A DNA stretch of 64,000 nt from Peptoniphilus sp. (GCA_029983555.1 JASBZH010000002.1:1-64000), one strand, 5' to 3'; shown: positions 16,607 through 25,352, numbered from the stretch's first letter. Notes: generated by a model not told the origin, from the letters alone. Numbers and translations: made by a program.

Positions 16607-17896
16607 ATGGACAATGTTTTTTTAGAAAATTTAAATTCACAAAAGAAAATTGAAAGAGTTATAACTGTTGGAACGGATCTTGGCGCTTTTCCTCACTCAA
16701 TAAAAACTTCTATGGAAGAGCTAGGTGAACTTGTTGAAGCTGACGGCGCCGAAGTTGTTGGAGAAGTTACACAAAACTTACACAAGTTTAATCCGAAGTA
16801 TTTGATAGGATCTGGTAAAGTTCAAGAAATTAAAGATATGGCAGAAAAACTCGAAGTTGACGCGGTAGTTTTTAATGATGAGCTTTCCGGAATTCAAGTT
16901 AGAAATTTGGAGAAAAAAATTAAAAAGAAAGTTGTCGACAGGACCAATTTAATTTTAGACATATTTGGACTTCGAGCTACTACTTATGAGGCTAAGCTTC
17001 AAGTTGAGCTTGCAAGACTTGAATATCAAATGCCTAGACTACTTGGAATAGACGGCTGGTCAAGAACTGGTGGAGGAATTGGAACAAGGGGACCAGGTGA
17101 GCAAATTATAGAGACTGACCGTAGAAGACTCCAAAGAGAAATTGACAAAATAAAGGAAAAATTAAAAAAAGCTGAAAAGACCCGTGATACAATTAGAACT
17201 AGAAGAGTAAATAGTAAACTTCCAGTTGTTTCTCTTGTCGGTTACACAAATGCCGGCAAGTCTACAATTTTAAATAAATTAAAAATGGAAGAGTCCAAAG
17301 AAGTTTCTGTAAAAGATATGCTGTTTGAAACTTTGGATCCTAGCTCTAGAAGGTCTAGACTTCCTTCTGGAAGGGAGTTTATCATTTCAGACACTGTTGG
17401 TTTTGTTTCAAAACTTCCAACTAAAATTGTTGAGGCATTTAAGTCAACACTAGAAGAAATTAAATATTCAGACTTAATTGTACACGTAATAGATTCGTCT
17501 AGTGAAGATATAGAAATACAATACAAGACGACAATTTCAATTTTGCAAGAAATTGGAGTAACTGATAAAAACATAATTACTGTCTTTAATAAATCTGACA
17601 AGGTAAATATAGGTGATGTCAACTTGCCTAGAGCAATTGCACCTGAAAAGAAGATATTTATATCTGCATTTAATGACGAGGACATAAAGAGACTTCTACA
17701 AAAAATTGAGGACAACTTGGAGCAAAATTATGTCGATGTAAAGTTAAAATTTCCTTATGATGATACAGATAAACTATTTGAGCTTGTAGATAGATTTGAT
17801 TTAAAACCTAAATACAATGACGATGGAATTTATATAGAGCTATCTCTTAGAGAAGATGAAGTTGACAGGGTAAAGGAATATGTTACAAATGTATAA
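16607..17896 (+). CDS. hflX: ribosome-associated GTPase HflX
   Basis: A GTPase that splits or rescues stalled 70S ribosomes. The 429 residues hold the N-terminal HflX nucleotide-binding domain (to about 200, with GTRGPGE before the G domain), then G1 GYTNAGKST, G3 DTVGF, G4 NKSD and a C-terminal helical/OCT-like part. Length is typical. There is no Shine-Dalgarno sequence before this ATG and the -10 ends six bases upstream, so the mRNA may be leaderless. The next gene overlaps its end by about 17 bases. Confidence 0.96.
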   Translation: MDNVFLENLNSQKKIERVITVGTDLGAFPHSIKTSMEELGELVEADGAEVVGEVTQNLHKFNPKYLIGSGKVQEIKDMAEKLEVDAVVFNDELSGIQVRNLEKKIKKKVVDRTNLILDIFGLRATTYEAKLQVELARLEYQMPRLLGIDGWSRTGGGIGTRGPGEQIIETDRRRLQREIDKIKEKLKKAEKTRDTIRTRRVNSKLPVVSLVGYTNAGKSTILNKLKMEESKEVSVKDMLFETLDPSSRRSRLPSGREFIISDTVGFVSKLPTKIVEAFKSTLEEIKYSDLIVHVIDSSSEDIEIQYKTTISILQEIGVTDKNIITVFNKSDKVNIGDVNLPRAIAPEKKIFISAFNDEDIKRLLQKIEDNLEQNYVDVKLKFPYDDTDKLFELVDRFDLKPKYNDDGIYIELSLREDEVDRVKEYVTNV

Positions 17897-18521
17897 CTCA
17901 ATTTTAAAAGATGGCGAGGCATCTATTGAGATAAAAAAATCAAAATTTATAAGTCACGCGTTTTTTGTAAGAGATGAACAAAGAGCTCTTCAAATTATAG
18001 ATGAAGTGAGGTCTAAATATAGAGATGCAACTCACAACTGCTACTGTTATATTATCGGAGAAGACGCCAATATAGAAAGATATTCTGATGATGGCGAACC
18101 GAGTGGAACGGCTGGAATTCCAATGCTTGAAGTTTTAAAAAAGAAAGAGCTAAGAAATATTTTGGTTATTTCAACAAGGTATTTTGGAGGAACAAAACTT
18201 GGAGCTGGTGGACTCGTAAGAGCATATACAAATTCAGTTGTAGCTGTTCTTGATAATTCCAGAGTATGTGTTAGAAAAATTTTTAATAGAACTTCACTAG
18301 ATTATGATTATACTCTACATGGTAAAATTATAAATTATCTCACTAACGAAGGAGTTAAAATTCTAGATGAAAATTATTCAGACTCTGTCGAAATAATTGT
18401 CGATTTAGAAGATGAAAGTTACATTTTAAAAGATTTAATAGATCTTACGAGCGCAAATATTAAATTTAAAATTATAGAAAAAGTTGAACTTCCAACGATT
18501 GATGGAAAAATTATATATTAG
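17880..18521 (+). CDS. YigZ/IMPACT-family protein
   Basis: A 213-residue protein of the UPF0029/IMPACT family. The N-terminal domain has DATHNCYCYIIGE, SDDGEPSGTAGIPML and TRYFGGTKLGAGGLVRAYT; a C-terminal DUF1949 ferredoxin-like domain follows. Eukaryotic IMPACT modulates Gcn2 and the bacterial role is unclear, though ribosome or RNA binding has been suggested. The start is ambiguous: ATG 17880 is very close to AAAGGA, and ATG 17889 is 11 bases from it. It is coupled to hflX. Confidence 0.92.
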   Translation: MLQMYNSILKDGEASIEIKKSKFISHAFFVRDEQRALQIIDEVRSKYRDATHNCYCYIIGEDANIERYSDDGEPSGTAGIPMLEVLKKKELRNILVISTRYFGGTKLGAGGLVRAYTNSVVAVLDNSRVCVRKIFNRTSLDYDYTLHGKIINYLTNEGVKILDENYSDSVEIIVDLEDESYILKDLIDLTSANIKFKIIEKVELPTIDGKIIY

Positions 18522-18529
18522 AGGTTATT

Positions 18530-19252
18530 ATGGATTATAAAAAAGTTACAGAAGATTTAGTTAGTTGGTTAAAGAAAAAAGCAGAAGAGACAGGAGCAAA
18601 GGGATTTGTTTTTGGACTTTCAGGAGGAATTGACTCTGCAGTAGTTGCGGGACTTTCCAAGAAAGTTTTTCCTGATAATTCACTGGGTTTAATTATGCCT
18701 TGTGAAAGCATTGATAAAGACGCAGCTGATGCAAAAAAAGTTGCCAAAGCTCTCGATCTAAAAACTCATACAATTGATCTTACAAATACCTATAGAGAGC
18801 TTATAAACTCATCTTTTGATTCGACAAATAAAATGGCAAAATCAAATATTAAACCAAGACTTAGAATGACGACTATTTATTATTATGCACAAGATCTTGG
18901 ATATTTAGTTCTTGGGCCATCGAATGCGAGTGAGTGGTACCTTGGTTATTCGACAAAATACGGAGACTCCGGAGCAGATATTATGCCGATAGCAAATATT
19001 TTAAAGACAGATGTATTTGAAATTGCAAAAGAACTTAAAATACCCGATGAAATAATTAATAAAAAACCTTCAGCTGGGCTTTGGGTTGGACAAACAGATG
19101 AAGATGAAATGGGATTTACTTATGAAGAGCTCGATTCTTATATAAGGGGAGAAAGAGAGCCAGAACCTGCTAAAAAGGAGAGAATCGATAGAATGCACAG
19201 ATCTTCTTCTCACAAGAGACAAATGGCTCCTCAATTTATTTTAAAAAAGTAG
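18530..19252 (+). CDS. nadE: NH3-dependent NAD+ synthetase
   Basis: Adenylates and amidates nicotinate adenine dinucleotide to NAD. The 240-residue protein has the PP-loop SGGIDS (residues 31-36), GPSNASEWYLGYSTKYGD and the C-terminal DRMHRSSSHKR. There is no N-terminal glutaminase domain, so free ammonia is the likely nitrogen donor. GAGG precedes the ATG. It follows the IMPACT gene by eight bases. Its stop codon abuts the promoter of the next operon. Confidence 0.96.
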   Translation: MDYKKVTEDLVSWLKKKAEETGAKGFVFGLSGGIDSAVVAGLSKKVFPDNSLGLIMPCESIDKDAADAKKVAKALDLKTHTIDLTNTYRELINSSFDSTNKMAKSNIKPRLRMTTIYYYAQDLGYLVLGPSNASEWYLGYSTKYGDSGADIMPIANILKTDVFEIAKELKIPDEIINKKPSAGLWVGQTDEDEMGFTYEELDSYIRGEREPEPAKKERIDRMHRSSSHKRQMAPQFILKK

Positions 19253-19281
19253 TTGACAAAATAACTTTAGCAGAGTATACT
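19253..19281 (+). promoter_or_regulatory. sigma-A promoter of the first T-box unit
   Basis: TTGACA (19253-19258), 17 bases, TATACT (19276-19281). The -35 begins at the first base after the nadE stop. Predicted start is near 19288. Confidence 0.85.
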
Positions 19282-19287
19282 AATGAA

Positions 19288-19542
19288 CAACAAATAATAA
19301 AAGCGTCAAGAGAGAAAAACATATAATTGGTCTTTTAAAGAGAGTGGGGATGGTGAGAGCCCACAAAGATACAGATATTTAATATTCACTCTCAAGCTTA
19401 GAGGTTGAAATAAAGTAGATTTCTACGGCAGTCACCGTTACCACAGACTAGAGATTGTTAGATCTTAAAAGAGTTAATCTATTTGATTATAAAATTAGGT
19501 GGTACCGCGAATCCTTCGCCCTATGGGGTGGAGGATTTTTTT
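19288..19542 (+). ncRNA. T-box leader, probable phenylalanine specifier
   Basis: A complete T-box riboswitch. Stem I has the distal GGGGATGGTGAGAGCCC loop, the T-box motif AGGTGGTACCGCG is at 19497-19509, and a terminator pairs ATCCTTCGCCC (19511-19521) with the G-rich arm to 19536 before T7. The 3' strand of the specifier loop reads ATATTCACTCTC. UUC (19385-19387) followed by A, next to the CUCUC closing arm, is the best specifier, i.e. Phe. The variable T-box base U pairs with a tRNA discriminator A, which tRNA-Phe has and bacterial tRNA-Trp lacks. The specifier is inferred from layout. Confidence 0.93.
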
Positions 19543-19573
19543 ATTATTTAAATTTATTTATTTGGAGGAAAAA

Positions 19574-20515
19574 ATGAAAAATTTAAAGAAAACTTTTGTG
19601 AGCATTGCGATTATGCTTTTAGCGGTTTTAGTAGTTGGATGTAGTACTGAAAAAAAGAAGGAAGAGTCAAAAGAGAAAATTAAAATTGGGGCTATTGAAT
19701 ACATTGAGCATGTTTCACTAGACAATGCACTTAAGGGTTTTAAGGATAGACTAGAAGAAGAGGGACTTGATGTAGAAGTTGATGAGATTAATCTCCAAGG
19801 AGACCAAGCACTTGCAACGACAATGCCAAAAAAATATGAAGGTGATGAATATGCGCTTATATATGCAATCTCAACGCCAGTAGCTCAAGGTGCAAAACAG
19901 TCAGTACCAAATAAAAATATTATATTCTCTGCAGTAACTGACCCAGTAGAATCTGGAATCGTAAGTGCTAAAGATGAAATTACAAATATAACTGGAGTTA
20001 CAGATGCAGTTTCATCAAAAGAACAACTTAAATCATTTTTAAAAATTTTTCCAGATGTAAAGACGATTGGAACAATTTATTCAACATCAGAATCTAATTC
20101 GAAAGTACAAATTGATGAGCTAAAAAAAGCTTGCGATGAACTTGGACTTGAGTTAAAGGTTACTGGAATTAACAATATAAATGACATTGCTCAAGCTATC
20201 GCCTCTATGAAAGATGAGATTGACGCTTACTATGCAATAACTGACAACACAGTTGCTTCAGCTATACCAGTAATTTCAGAGACTTTAATAGAAAACAAAA
20301 TTCCTTCATTATCAGCCGAAGAAGGTCAAGTTGAAAATGGACTTTTAATGAGTGAAGGTGTAAATTACTACGAACATGGAAGACAAGCTGGCGAAATGGC
20401 GATTAAAATTTTAAATGGCGAAGATATCAAAAATTTACCAGTTGAAGACAACAAAACCACTTCAAGAAAGATAAATGAAGATACAGCGAAAAAAATAGGA
20501 GTAGAAATAAAATAA
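19574..20515 (+). CDS. ABC transporter substrate-binding lipoprotein, TrpX-like (paralogue 1)
   Basis: A 313-residue lipoprotein of the ABC_sub_bind (PF04392-type) family, which includes TrpX of the tryptophan transporter TrpXYZ. The signal peptide ends in the lipobox VVGC. Typical segments are AISTPVAQGAK, FSAVTDPVESGIV, NITGVTDAVS, YAITDNTVASAIP and EGQVENGLL. I chose the ATG at 19574 with GGAGG upstream. It sits directly behind a T-box, so it is expressed when its cognate tRNA is uncharged. Only a binding protein follows this leader; permease and ATPase genes are in the next unit. Confidence 0.92.
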   Translation: MKNLKKTFVSIAIMLLAVLVVGCSTEKKKEESKEKIKIGAIEYIEHVSLDNALKGFKDRLEEEGLDVEVDEINLQGDQALATTMPKKYEGDEYALIYAISTPVAQGAKQSVPNKNIIFSAVTDPVESGIVSAKDEITNITGVTDAVSSKEQLKSFLKIFPDVKTIGTIYSTSESNSKVQIDELKKACDELGLELKVTGINNINDIAQAIASMKDEIDAYYAITDNTVASAIPVISETLIENKIPSLSAEEGQVENGLLMSEGVNYYEHGRQAGEMAIKILNGEDIKNLPVEDNKTTSRKINEDTAKKIGVEIK

Positions 20516-20628
20516 AAAATATAGACAATAAAGATTAACACAAATACAACTAAATATTGCATTGGAACGAAAACAAAAATAAACTAAGTAACGGTTTAAA
20601 TTAATAAAATATTTTTTTCGAAAAAGCC

Positions 20629-20657
20629 TTGACATTTATTATAAGCCTTTATATAAT
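20629..20657 (+). promoter_or_regulatory. consensus sigma-A promoter of the second T-box unit
   Basis: TTGACA (20629-20634), exactly 17 bases, TATAAT (20652-20657). It is a perfect consensus promoter. I see no terminator between the stop at 20515 and this promoter. Confidence 0.92.
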
Positions 20658-20663
20658 GTCAAT

Positions 20664-20920
20664 AATTTAATAAATGCTATGCGAGAGAAAAAAGAGTTTA
20701 AAATGATTTAAGAGAGTTATCGGTTGGTGCGAGATAATACATTTGAATTTAATATACACTCTCAAGTTTATTTGTTGAAATTAGTAGGCAAGTACGGAAG
20801 CCCCCGTTAACTTAGGCTAGAGGTTGTTGGACCTTAAATTGAGTATCTTTTTAGATTAAAATCGGGTGGTACCGCGTAAGTAATGTCTTTCGTCCCAATA
20901 GTGGATGAAAGACTTTTTTT
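20664..20920 (+). ncRNA. T-box leader, probable tyrosine specifier
   Basis: A second T-box riboswitch with stem I distal loop CGGTTGGTGCGAG, the T-box motif GGGTGGTACCGCG (20864-20876) and a terminator pairing GTCTTTCGTCC (20885-20895) with GGATGAAAGAC (20903-20913) before a T run. The specifier region reads ATATACACTCTC, aligned with the first leader except at one base. UAC (20755-20757) followed by A gives Tyr. The variable U again calls for discriminator A. The two leaders look like a duplication that changed specificity. Confidence 0.93.
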
Positions 20921-20937
20921 ATTTTGTGGAGGTTATT

Positions 20938-21942
20938 ATGAAATTTAAAAGAATAATTATTTTATTAGTTTTGAGTTTGTTATTTATATCATGTGCGAAA
21001 AATGACTCAAATGAAAATGTCAATGCGAATGTAAAAGAAGAGAGTGTTCAAGCAAATAGTAAAGAAAACAAAAAAATTGGAATTATAGAACTAGCAGATC
21101 ATATTGCTCTAGAAAGATCTAGAACAAGTTTTGAAGAAGAAATTAAAAATTTAGACAGTGATGTTGAAATCATTAGTAAAAATGCAAATGGAGATTTGAC
21201 TGTAGTTCCTTCAATAATAAAAAATTTTGTAGATGAAGATGTAGATTTAATCTATGCAATAGCAACTCCAGCAGCACAGGGTGCAAAAAATGGAGCTGGA
21301 AATATTCCAATTGTTTTTTCAGCAGTAACTGATCCAGTAAGTTCTGATTTAGTTGAAAATGTAGAAGAGCCAGAGGCAAATATAACTGGTGTCAGTGACT
21401 ACTTCTCAGTAAAGGCACAGCTTGAAGAAGCCATAGAAATTTTTCCTGATATTAAAAATGTCGGAGTTTTATTTTCGACAAATGAAGCTAATTCAAAATA
21501 TCAATTAGAAGAATTAAAAAAAGCTTGCGATGAACTTGGATTAGAAGTAGTTGAAGTAGGAATAAATAATATTAACGATGTTTCTACAGCGATGAAGTCA
21601 ATGGAAGGTAAAATTGATATATTTTTTGGGATTCAGGATAACACCGTTTCTTCTGCTTCATCAATTATCGCGAAGTCTTTAAAAGAAGCAAAGATTGTAT
21701 CAATAGCAGCAGAACAGGGGCCCGTTGAAAATGGAATTCTCATGAGTACTGGAGTTGATTATGAAAGTCTTGGAAGGGATGCTGCAAATATGGCGCATGA
21801 AATTTTAAATGGAAAAAGTGTAAAAGAAGTTCCTGTTGGATATTCAACAGAAGTTAAAAAGATTGTAAATAAGACGACAGCCGATGAGCTAGGTCTTTTA
21901 GATAACGAAAAATTATTAGAAGATGCAGATATAGTTAAATAA
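20938..21942 (+). CDS. ABC transporter substrate-binding lipoprotein, TrpX-like (paralogue 2)
   Basis: A 334-residue paralogue of the preceding binding protein, sharing ATPAAQGAK, FSAVTDPVSSDLV, NITGVSDYFS, FSTNEANSKYQLEELKKACDELG and EQGPVENGIL. The signal peptide ends in the lipobox FISC. The mature N-terminus carries an Asn/Glu-rich linker. The ATG at 20938 has GGAGG upstream; the longer frame runs back into the leader terminator. It is followed by its permease 16 bases later. The predicted substrate is an aromatic amino acid, tyrosine if the specifier call is right. Confidence 0.92.
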   Translation: MKFKRIIILLVLSLLFISCAKNDSNENVNANVKEESVQANSKENKKIGIIELADHIALERSRTSFEEEIKNLDSDVEIISKNANGDLTVVPSIIKNFVDEDVDLIYAIATPAAQGAKNGAGNIPIVFSAVTDPVSSDLVENVEEPEANITGVSDYFSVKAQLEEAIEIFPDIKNVGVLFSTNEANSKYQLEELKKACDELGLEVVEVGINNINDVSTAMKSMEGKIDIFFGIQDNTVSSASSIIAKSLKEAKIVSIAAEQGPVENGILMSTGVDYESLGRDAANMAHEILNGKSVKEVPVGYSTEVKKIVNKTTADELGLLDNEKLLEDADIVK

Positions 21943-21958
21943 ATTTAAGGAGGAAAGC

Positions 21959-22858
21959 ATGAGTTCAGTATTAACAGAGTCAATAGTGATGGGGCTGATT
22001 TTTTCAGTTTTGACTATTGGAGTTTTTATAACATTTAAAATTTTAGATTTTCCAGACATGTCAGTTGAAGGCACATTTCCACTAGGGGCTTTTGTTTATG
22101 CTAAGGCCTTGACCTTGGGAATGAACTCAGTTTCAGCTATGTTTTTAGCTTTAGCTGCAGGATCAATTGGAGGACTTATTACTTATGTTCTCTACAGGAA
22201 ATTTAAAATTCAGTCAATCCTTTCTGGAATTTTAACGATGACATTTCTTTATTCAGTTAATCTTAGAATAACAGGAACATCAAACATTACATTTTTTGAA
22301 TATAAGACAGTTTTTCAAATTTTTGAAAATATTCCAAAAATGGCAATACTTTTAATAATAGTTTTGGTGATAAAAGTTTTGATGGATTCTTTTTTAAAAA
22401 CCGAAAAGGGATATTTGCTATTGGCAACGGGAGACAATGAAACTCTAGTTAAATCTCTTGGGAAAAATCCAGACAAATATATATGTCTTGGTCTTATGAT
22501 ATCAAATGCACTTGCAGCACTAGCAGGATCTCTTATGGCACAGTCAAATGGATATGCAGATATCACTATGGGACAGACGATAATTGTATCAGCGCTTGCG
22601 TCAATAACTATTGGAGATGCATTTTTGAAAAATGTAGGTATAGTAAAGAGGACTACAAGGGCAATATTCGGAGCAATTATTTATAGAATAATTTACGGAA
22701 TTGCAATTCACATTGGACTTGAACCAAGTGACTTAAAAGGAATTACGGCAATAATAGTTGTTGCATTTATTTTATACAACAATGCATCGTCAGCTGGAAT
22801 AAATATTTTAAAAGAAAAGAAGAGGGGTATAAATGTTACGAATAAAGAATCTATCTAA
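21959..22858 (+). CDS. ABC transporter permease, TrpY-like
   Basis: A 299-residue polytopic permease of the branched-chain/LivH-like superfamily used by TrpXYZ systems, with about eight helices. Recognisable segments are TFKILDFPDMSVEGTFPLGA, GILTMTFLYSVNLRITG and NALAALAGSLMAQSNGYADITMGQTIIV. Preceded by AAGGAGGAAAG, and overlaps the ATPase gene by 26 bases. It presumably serves both lipoproteins. Confidence 0.92.
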   Translation: MSSVLTESIVMGLIFSVLTIGVFITFKILDFPDMSVEGTFPLGAFVYAKALTLGMNSVSAMFLALAAGSIGGLITYVLYRKFKIQSILSGILTMTFLYSVNLRITGTSNITFFEYKTVFQIFENIPKMAILLIIVLVIKVLMDSFLKTEKGYLLLATGDNETLVKSLGKNPDKYICLGLMISNALAALAGSLMAQSNGYADITMGQTIIVSALASITIGDAFLKNVGIVKRTTRAIFGAIIYRIIYGIAIHIGLEPSDLKGITAIIVVAFILYNNASSAGINILKEKKRGINVTNKESI

Positions 22859-23627
22859 AACTTTTTATATGGGAACTCCAGAAGAAAATCAAATATTCGA
22901 CAATTTTTCATTAGAAATTGAAGAAAATACTTGTGTAGCTTTTTTGGGACCAAATGGTTGTGGAAAGTCCACTCTATTTAATTTGATAAGTGGTTCACTA
23001 AAAAGTGATTCTGGAACAATTGAAGTTGGAGATAAAAATATTTCTAAAATGCCAGAGCAAGAGAGGGCACTTTACATTGGGAAAGTAAACCAAAATCCTT
23101 CAATGGGAGTGGCACCAAGCTTAAATATTTTAGAGAATATGTCAATGGCATATAAAAAAGGACAAAAGTTTAAATTAAAGAGATTGATAGATAAGAATAA
23201 CAATGAGGAAATAATAAACAGATTAAAAACGATAGGACTTGGGCTTGAGAACAAGCTAAACACAGAAGTTAAGTTTTTATCTGGAGGTCAAAGACAATGT
23301 CTTTCACTTTTAATGGCGACAGTTAGAACGCCAAAGATACTGTTACTTGACGAACACACAGCGGCTCTTGATCCAAAGACTTCTAGTGTAATTATGAATA
23401 AGACTAGCGATTTAATTAAAGAAGAAAAAATCACGACACTTATGATTACTCACAACCTAAGACATGCACTGGAATTTGCTGATAGAATAATAATGTTAAA
23501 TCACGGAGAGATCGTTCTTGATATCAAGCCGGGAGAAATAACAGAAGAGGAACTAAATAAAATATATTACGAAAAAATTGAAGATACAAAAGCTATGGAA
23601 GTACCAAAGCTAATTAAAATTGCGTAA
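22833..23627 (+). CDS. ABC transporter ATP-binding protein, TrpZ-like
   Basis: A 264-residue ABC ATPase with Walker A GPNGCGKST, signature LSGGQRQCL, Walker B ILLLDEHTAALDP and an intact H-loop His in MITHNL. GlnQ-like in length. It overlaps the permease gene and starts at an ATG behind AGGGG. It energises uptake for the two T-box-controlled binding proteins. Confidence 0.95.
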   Translation: MLRIKNLSKTFYMGTPEENQIFDNFSLEIEENTCVAFLGPNGCGKSTLFNLISGSLKSDSGTIEVGDKNISKMPEQERALYIGKVNQNPSMGVAPSLNILENMSMAYKKGQKFKLKRLIDKNNNEEIINRLKTIGLGLENKLNTEVKFLSGGQRQCLSLLMATVRTPKILLLDEHTAALDPKTSSVIMNKTSDLIKEEKITTLMITHNLRHALEFADRIIMLNHGEIVLDIKPGEITEEELNKIYYEKIEDTKAMEVPKLIKIA

Positions 23628-23662
23628 AAATAATTTAATAAATTATTTTTATCCATAACCCC

Positions 23663-23698
23663 AAAAACTGCTACATATTAATTTGTAGCAGTTTTTAA
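23663..23698. terminator. bidirectional terminator
   Basis: AAAAACTGCTACA (23663-23675) pairs perfectly with TGTAGCAGTTTTT (23684-23696). A and T runs on each side allow use from both directions, ending the transporter operon and the anti-sigma operon. Confidence 0.9.
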
Positions 23699-23707
23699 CT
23701 TCTTAAT

Positions 23708-24766
23708 TTATTTAATACTTATTGTAAATTCTTCACCGTACTTTTCTATTGGAGTGTCAATTTTACCAGACTCTTTGGGCAGTATTTGTCTATATAACTG
23801 GCAATTAAGCTCTCCTTTGTAATTTAATAGCTCGTCTGCTGTTAAGTCACTTGTAAATGGTGAAAAGTAAAGCTCGGACTTTTGTTTATCAGAATTTCTT
23901 GTATCGAATTCAATAATTTTTCTATCTTCTGTTTTGGCCTTTATAGAGAAAATATAGTCTTCATTAAAAGAAGGGTAAGTCAACGTAATTTTTTGCGCCG
24001 CTGGACTCATAGTAAAGCTTTTTAGTTTTAAAAAGTCTGTTCCTTTTATTTTCATATCTTCTGCTACAACTCTCTTTTCCATCTTCATGTCATCCATATC
24101 AACATTTACAGTTATAGATACTTTGTTTTTATTTTGCAAAAATTTGTCGAAGTATATTTTTAATTCTATTTCGCCACTATTTTCTATTGGCTTCTTTAGG
24201 TCTGTCATACTTGTAATTACCCTATAATTATCTAATCCTGGGGCAATGAAACTTGTGACAGTAGAACCAATTATTTTGTTTTTCTTTCCATTAACTCTTA
24301 GACTACTTATATCAACATTATCATCAATTAATGAATCACTATTTGCATCTAATGAATCACTATTTGCATCCAGATGTAAGATTACAGTGTATAATATGTC
24401 TTCATCAATTAACAAATCGTTCAAAACGTATTTCTCGCCATCTATTTCAAAAGGCTCATTTAACTTTACGGAATAATTTTCAACATCACTTGATAGCATC
24501 ATTGAATCTTTAAGATTCACTTCAATTCTATTTGCCACTTTCATTGCTTTTGCCATTACATAGCCATCAGTCGTATAATTAGATATTCCAAACACGAGTG
24601 CAAGTGCCGCCGCAACAGTAGCAACTTTTTTATAAAAACTCTTTCTGCTATTTTTCTTTAGAAACTTAACAGAATTTTTTAATTTTTGTTTCTCCAAATC
24701 ATTTAAAGGTACTTCTTCATATTCAATTTCAAGATCATTTAATTTTTCATAAATATTATTTTTCAT
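23708..24766 (-). CDS. DUF4179-type anti-sigma factor
   Basis: A probable membrane anti-sigma factor of 352 residues. An N-terminal cytoplasmic region of about 45 residues is followed by one membrane helix (KVATVAAALALVFGISNYT) and a large extracellular beta-rich DUF4179-like domain. The gene overlaps the end of the sigma gene by 11 bases, the usual arrangement. GGAGG precedes the ATG. The outside domain contains a tandem duplication (DANSDSL twice) encoded by a 21-bp repeat. Confidence 0.85.
   Translation of the reverse strand: MKNNIYEKLNDLEIEYEEVPLNDLEKQKLKNSVKFLKKNSRKSFYKKVATVAAALALVFGISNYTTDGYVMAKAMKVANRIEVNLKDSMMLSSDVENYSVKLNEPFEIDGEKYVLNDLLIDEDILYTVILHLDANSDSLDANSDSLIDDNVDISSLRVNGKKNKIIGSTVTSFIAPGLDNYRVITSMTDLKKPIENSGEIELKIYFDKFLQNKNKVSITVNVDMDDMKMEKRVVAEDMKIKGTDFLKLKSFTMSPAAQKITLTYPSFNEDYIFSIKAKTEDRKIIEFDTRNSDKQKSELYFSPFTSDLTADELLNYKGELNCQLYRQILPKESGKIDTPIEKYGEEFTISIK
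24330..24371. repeat. 21-bp tandem repeat, two copies, inside the anti-sigma gene
   Basis: Units 24330-24350 and 24351-24371 differ only in the last base. They encode DANSDSL twice in frame, so copy number could vary without breaking the gene. Confidence 0.95.
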
Positions 24767-25277
24767 AAGTGCCTCCTCTAAATCCTCTTAAAAATTTTCT
24801 CGCTCTACTCACTCTCTTATAGGCATTATCCACGGTGATTCCCTGATTTTTAGCAGCCTCTTTGTAACTTAGAGAATTTAAAAAGATATCTTTAAAAAGT
24901 TTTTGATCATCTTCATTTAATACAGAAAAAACTTCTTCAAGTTCTAAATTTGCATTTAAGTTGATTTCTCTAGAAATATTATTTTCATCAATTTCAACTG
25001 TTTCAAATTTTATTTCTTTTCTAAGTAAATCTATTGATCTATATTTACAAACAGCTGCACACCAATTCTTAAAACTTGAACGGGTGCTGTCGAAAGAATT
25101 AATATTCTCCCAAATGCTAATAAGGGAATCATTCATGGCCTCATCCCACAAATATGGATATTTCCAAAGAGTTTTTGATACTACACCTTTTAAAAGAGCT
25201 CCATACTCATCAATGAAAGCATAAAGAGCATCTTCATCTTTATTTTTTAGTTTTTTTATCAAATCTTTATTATCCAT
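24756..25277 (-). CDS. ECF-type RNA polymerase sigma factor
   Basis: A 173-residue group IV sigma factor. Region 2 spans the segment with YLWDEAMNDSLISIWENINSF and WCAAVCKYRSIDLLRKE; region 4 ends with SYKEAAKNQGITVDNAYKRVSRARKFLR, a typical helix-turn-helix. It is paired with the DUF4179 membrane protein that it overlaps, so it probably answers an envelope signal. GGAGGAAAT precedes the ATG. Confidence 0.93.
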   Translation of the reverse strand: MDNKDLIKKLKNKDEDALYAFIDEYGALLKGVVSKTLWKYPYLWDEAMNDSLISIWENINSFDSTRSSFKNWCAAVCKYRSIDLLRKEIKFETVEIDENNISREINLNANLELEEVFSVLNEDDQKLFKDIFLNSLSYKEAAKNQGITVDNAYKRVSRARKFLRGFRGGTYEK

Positions 25278-25296
25278 ATTTCCTCCTTCACTAATA

Positions 25297-25326
25297 TATA
25301 CGAGGATGAGTAGGTATTTCTGACAA
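25297..25326 (-). promoter_or_regulatory. possible autoregulated ECF promoter
   Basis: On the minus strand TTGTCAGAAATACC is followed about 14 bases later by CGTATA. The spacing is wrong for sigma-A but resembles an ECF -35/-10 pair just upstream of the sigma gene. This is a weak call from arrangement only. Confidence 0.3.
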
Positions 25327-25352
25327 AAAATTTAAAATTTTTAAAAATGGCA

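Noticed and set aside
17242..17715. 157-residue reverse-strand frame inside hflX
   Set aside because: Antisense shadow of the GTPase domain; no start signal.
19499..19573. N-terminal extension of the first binding protein into the T-box terminator
   Set aside because: The extension is the translated T-box/terminator; the signal peptide begins at ATG 19574 with GGAGG.
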